64,000 bases of DNA, from contig NZ_JAPZTZ010000020.1 of NCBI RefSeq assembly GCF_027532945.1, positions 1 to 64,000 of the forward strand, in the 5' to 3' direction. The notes under the pieces are model-generated. The model worked only from the letters and a program-made list of their open reading frames with translations. It had not been told where the DNA came from and did not search any database. Origin of the DNA: Phreatobacter sp. Lineage in GTDB: Bacteria; Pseudomonadota; Alphaproteobacteria; Rhizobiales; Phreatobacteraceae. Positions 61,406 to 64,000 of this stretch are shown here, piece after piece. The position numbers were made by a program, and so were the translations under genes. Numbering within the stretch: the stretch's first letter is position 1; the number at the start of each line of letters is the position of its first letter.

Positions 61406-63198
61406 GCTGCGCGCGCCTTGGCGATTTCGTCAGGCGTTTCGAACTCCTCCGGAATGCCGCAGAAGCGCGTCGAGACGAAGAGCCGGCCGAGGGCCGGCGA
61501 GGCGGTGAGCACCGCGAAGGGCACGGCGATGAGGAAGCCGGCGGTGAGCGGCAGCGACCAGAGCGCAGCCGTGGGCGAAGCCATCCAGAGAAGACCGAAG
61601 ATCACCCAGCCGAAGGCCATCTGCGGCCAGAACGCGTCCCAGGCCTCGCGCCAGGACAGCGCCATGGCGTCGCGCTGCTGGCCGCCCCAGGTCACCGACT
61701 TGCCGAAGGCGAGGCCGATCATGAACACCGTGATGCGGAACGAGGTGAGCGCGCCGAGCAGGAAGGAGAAGACCAGCTCGGTGGCGGCGGCGGCAATGAA
61801 ACGGCCGCGCCCGCCATAGCGTTCCGTTCCGTCCTCGGTCATCAGGATATCGGCGAAGCCGGCGATCTTCGGCATCAGGTACATGGCGAAGAACAGCACA
61901 TAGACGACAGCGGCGAAGGTCGTCGGGAAGGCGGCGCTGCTCGGCCCGTGCCAGGCGAGGAAGGGCGAGAGCGTGATCATCAGCGTCCAGGCCGGGACGC
62001 CAACGAACATCAGGATGGCCCAGACCAGCTGGAAGCGGCTGATGGGCTTCAGCCCCTTCTCGTCCAGAAGCTTCACATATTGCATGTTGCCCTGGCACCA
62101 GCGCACGTCGCGGCGCGAGAATTCGAGGATGGTCGGCGGGTTCTCCTCCCAGGAGCCCTCCTCGACGGGCAGCACGCGCACCTCATAGCCGGCGCGGCGC
62201 ATGAAGGTCGCCTCGACCTGGTCATGCGAGAGGATGTGGCCGCCAAGCGGCGGCTCGCCCGACAGCATCGGCAGGTGGCACTGCTCCATGAACGGGCGGA
62301 TGCGCACGAGGGCGTTGTGGCCCCAGAACGGCCCGCAATCGCCGACCCACCAGGCCTGGCCCATCGTGTAGGAGCGCATGCCCTGGCGCATGCCGAACTG
62401 GAAGATGCGGGCGAAGGCCGAGGACGAGGGCATGCCGACGACGAGGCTCTGCAGGATGCCGAGCCGCGGATAGGCCTGCATCATCCGGACATGCTTCACG
62501 ATGGTGGCGCCCGACATGAGGCTGTCGGCATCGAGCGGCAGCATCAGCTCGTAGCGGGCACCCCAACGGTCGAGGAAGTCGCGGACATTGCCGGCCTTGA
62601 AGCCGGTATTGACGGTGCGGCGGCGATAGACCACCCGCCCCTCGCCAGCCTCCGCGGCGAAGGCGGCGGCGGCCACCGCCTCGCGCTCGCCGATATCGTC
62701 GCGGTTGGTGTCGGAGAGGATGAAATAGTCGAACTGCGAACCCTCGCCGGTGGCATCGATGCTCGCCTTGACGATCTTGAGCCGCGCGATGGCCCGCTCC
62801 GGGTCCTCGTTGCGCAGCGTCATGAATACGGCGGTGCGGATGCCGAGCGGCGTCGGCAGGTCGCCAGCCCCAGCGAAGGGGGCAACCTCCTCCATCGCAT
62901 CCTTGTCGCCATGGAGAAGCCAAAGGCCGATCAGCGCGTTCCAGAAGCCGAGGACGGTCCAGGGGGTGGCGATGGCGAAGGCGAGCGCGAGGACGATGTC
63001 GACAATCGTCCAGCCGCCGGAGCCGAGGATCGACCAGGCCGCCGCGTTCAGGACGAACCACGTCGCGACGTTCAGACCGAGGACGATCAGCCGGCGGCGG
63101 CGCAATTCTGCCGTGGACTGGATACCCGCCGGCGTCGTAGAGCCCTCGGGCGGCCGGCTCTCACCGGTCGCGGCCGGAAACGGCGATAGATCGTTCAT
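61402..63198 (-). CDS. opgH: Periplasmic glucan glucosyltransferase OpgH (MdoH)
   Basis: A 598-residue membrane glucosyltransferase, shorter than the 847-residue enteric OpgH as is usual in alphaproteobacteria. Two N-terminal helices precede the GT2 domain with FILSDTNRDD, LMLPLDADSLMSG, GHNALVRI and RRDVRWCQGNMQYV; four to six helices follow. It polymerises glucose from UDP-glucose into osmoregulated periplasmic glucan. ATG 63198 has GGAGG; ATG 63249 adds 17 residues and would overlap the divergent gene. No opgG is present here. Confidence 0.93.
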   Translation of the reverse strand: MNDLSPFPAATGESRPPEGSTTPAGIQSTAELRRRRLIVLGLNVATWFVLNAAAWSILGSGGWTIVDIVLALAFAIATPWTVLGFWNALIGLWLLHGDKDAMEEVAPFAGAGDLPTPLGIRTAVFMTLRNEDPERAIARLKIVKASIDATGEGSQFDYFILSDTNRDDIGEREAVAAAAFAAEAGEGRVVYRRRTVNTGFKAGNVRDFLDRWGARYELMLPLDADSLMSGATIVKHVRMMQAYPRLGILQSLVVGMPSSSAFARIFQFGMRQGMRSYTMGQAWWVGDCGPFWGHNALVRIRPFMEQCHLPMLSGEPPLGGHILSHDQVEATFMRRAGYEVRVLPVEEGSWEENPPTILEFSRRDVRWCQGNMQYVKLLDEKGLKPISRFQLVWAILMFVGVPAWTLMITLSPFLAWHGPSSAAFPTTFAAVVYVLFFAMYLMPKIAGFADILMTEDGTERYGGRGRFIAAAATELVFSFLLGALTSFRITVFMIGLAFGKSVTWGGQQRDAMALSWREAWDAFWPQMAFGWVIFGLLWMASPTAALWSLPLTAGFLIAVPFAVLTASPALGRLFVSTRFCGIPEEFETPDEIAKARAA

Positions 63199-63247
63199 CG
63201 ATGAGCCTCCGTCGCCCGGTCCGGGCGGCGATGCGGGAGAATGCGAC

Positions 63248-64000
63248 ATGGCGGCGACCGCCCGAGCCCTCTGGTACGCCTCGCGCCGCACCGTAGACCT
63301 GCGCGAGACAACGCTGGATGAACGCCGTCCGGCCGACGCCGAGATCCGCATGCTCTATAGCGGTGTCAGCCGCGGCACGGAAAGGCTCGTCTTCAACGGA
63401 CTTGTTGCCGCACCCGAGCGCGAGCGGATGCGCTGCCCGCTGCAGGAGGGCGAGTTCCCGTTCCCCGTCAAATACGGCTACTGCGCCGTCGGCGTCGTCG
63501 AGGCCGGGCCGGAGGCCCTGGTCGGCCGCACCGTCTTCACCCTTGGCCCCCACCAGACGCGCTTCATCGCCCCGACCGACAAGGTCTCGGTCATCCCGGT
63601 GCCGGAGGGCGTGCCGGCCCGCCGCGCCATCCTCGCCGCCAACATGGAAACGGCGCTCAACGCCGTCTGGGATTCCGGCGCCGGCCCGGGCGACCGCATC
63701 GTCGTGGTCGGCGGCGGCGTCCTCGGCCTTCTCGTCACCGCCATCGTCTCGGAGATCCCCGGCACGGAGGTGACTCTGGTCGATCCCGAGCCGTCGCGGC
63801 GCGATTTCGCCAAGCTGTTCGGCGTGAAGTTCTCGAAGCCGCTGGACGGGCCCGCCGACTGCGACGTCGCCTTCCATGCCTCGGCGACCTCGGGCGGCCT
63901 TGCCTGCGCCCTCGCCTGCTGCGGCGACGAGGCGACCGTCGTCGAGCTCTCGTGGTTCGGCGACCAGGACCCGGCCGTGCCGCTCGGCGCCGGCTTTCAC
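63248..64000 (+). CDS. MDR-type zinc-alcohol-dehydrogenase-like protein (partial)
   Basis: The first 251 residues of a medium-chain dehydrogenase, cut by the window edge. EIRMLYSGVSRGTERLVF occupies the catalytic-domain start, KYGYCAVGVVEAG the middle and VVVGGGVLGLLVTAI the NAD(P)-binding site. The usual zinc ligands (Cys-His-Glu) are not obvious; GVSRGTE replaces the common GICGTD. Similar proteins are found beside pterin-like synthases. GGGAGA precedes the ATG. Divergent from opgH with 49 bases between the starts. Confidence 0.8.
   Translation, partial: MAATARALWYASRRTVDLRETTLDERRPADAEIRMLYSGVSRGTERLVFNGLVAAPERERMRCPLQEGEFPFPVKYGYCAVGVVEAGPEALVGRTVFTLGPHQTRFIAPTDKVSVIPVPEGVPARRAILAANMETALNAVWDSGAGPGDRIVVVGGGVLGLLVTAIVSEIPGTEVTLVDPEPSRRDFAKLFGVKFSKPLDGPADCDVAFHASATSGGLACALACCGDEATVVELSWFGDQDPAVPLGAGFH

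Overview
The window is 64 kb of GC-rich chromosomal DNA packed with genes. It looks like a free-living alphaproteobacterium of the Hyphomicrobiales (Rhizobiales). The signs are several Liv and Dpp-type ABC transporters, CaiB-type CoA-transferase and Pim-type acyl-CoA dehydrogenases, BBP2-like and OmpA-like envelope proteins, a consensus CtrA box beside a flagellin gene, and three kinds of palindromic intergenic repeat typical of that order. The genus cannot be fixed from sequence alone. I saw no tRNA, rRNA, transposase, phage gene or CRISPR array.

Region by region. (1) 1-6.2 kb: the 5' part of a flagellin gene, an AT-rich regulatory gap, a small unknown protein, then a compact glycan cassette. 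The cassette holds an RfbF-type cytidylyltransferase, a single-frame fusion of an SDR epimerase/dehydratase to a DegT aminotransferase, a GT2 glycosyltransferase and a GNAT acyltransferase. (2) 6.2-8.9 kb: a 907-residue OmpA-type protein with a long Pro/Gln/Gly repeat region. (3) 9-13.8 kb: a complete five-gene branched-chain-amino-acid-type (Liv) importer. (4) 14-21.5 kb: an SMP-30/gluconolactonase-like enzyme, a Dpp-type binding protein with two permeases but no ATPase, an ABC half-exporter and a small secreted protein.

(5) 21.6-30.7 kb: acyl-CoA and aldehyde metabolism. It holds two PimC/PimD-like acyl-CoA dehydrogenases, two SDRs, an aldehyde dehydrogenase, a flavodoxin-fold quinone reductase, a phasin-like protein, a class III CoA-transferase and a crotonase. 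The crotonase and the second SDR both lack the usual catalytic residues. (6) 30.8-36.8 kb: a gamma-glutamyltransferase-family enzyme, a DUF1028 protein and a second Dpp-type set of binding protein plus two permeases, which suggests peptide scavenging. (7) 36.8-39.6 kb: an iron/cobalamin-type importer. (8) 39.7-43 kb: a GNAT enzyme, EpmA, an acyl-CoA thioesterase and EF-P; EpmA is the enzyme that modifies EF-P. (9) 43-44.3 kb: a SnoaL-like protein and a YugP-like membrane zinc protease.

(10) 44.4-51.8 kb: a second Liv importer that starts with an acyl-CoA synthetase, as expected for uptake and CoA activation of a carboxylic acid. (11) 52-54 kb: an AraC-type regulator followed by AzlCD amino-acid exporter genes. 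(12) 54-64 kb: envelope genes, namely a secreted alpha/beta hydrolase, an EamA transporter coupled to KpsF/KdsD, a BBP2-like outer-membrane barrel, GalU, and an operon of OpgH glucosyltransferase, FkbM methyltransferase and an unknown periplasmic protein, with a partial MDR dehydrogenase running off the right edge.

The most unusual items are the SDR-DegT fusion inside a flagellin-adjacent amino-sugar cassette, the coupling of opgH to fkbM and an unknown secreted protein, and the pair of acyl-CoA-locus enzymes with altered active sites.
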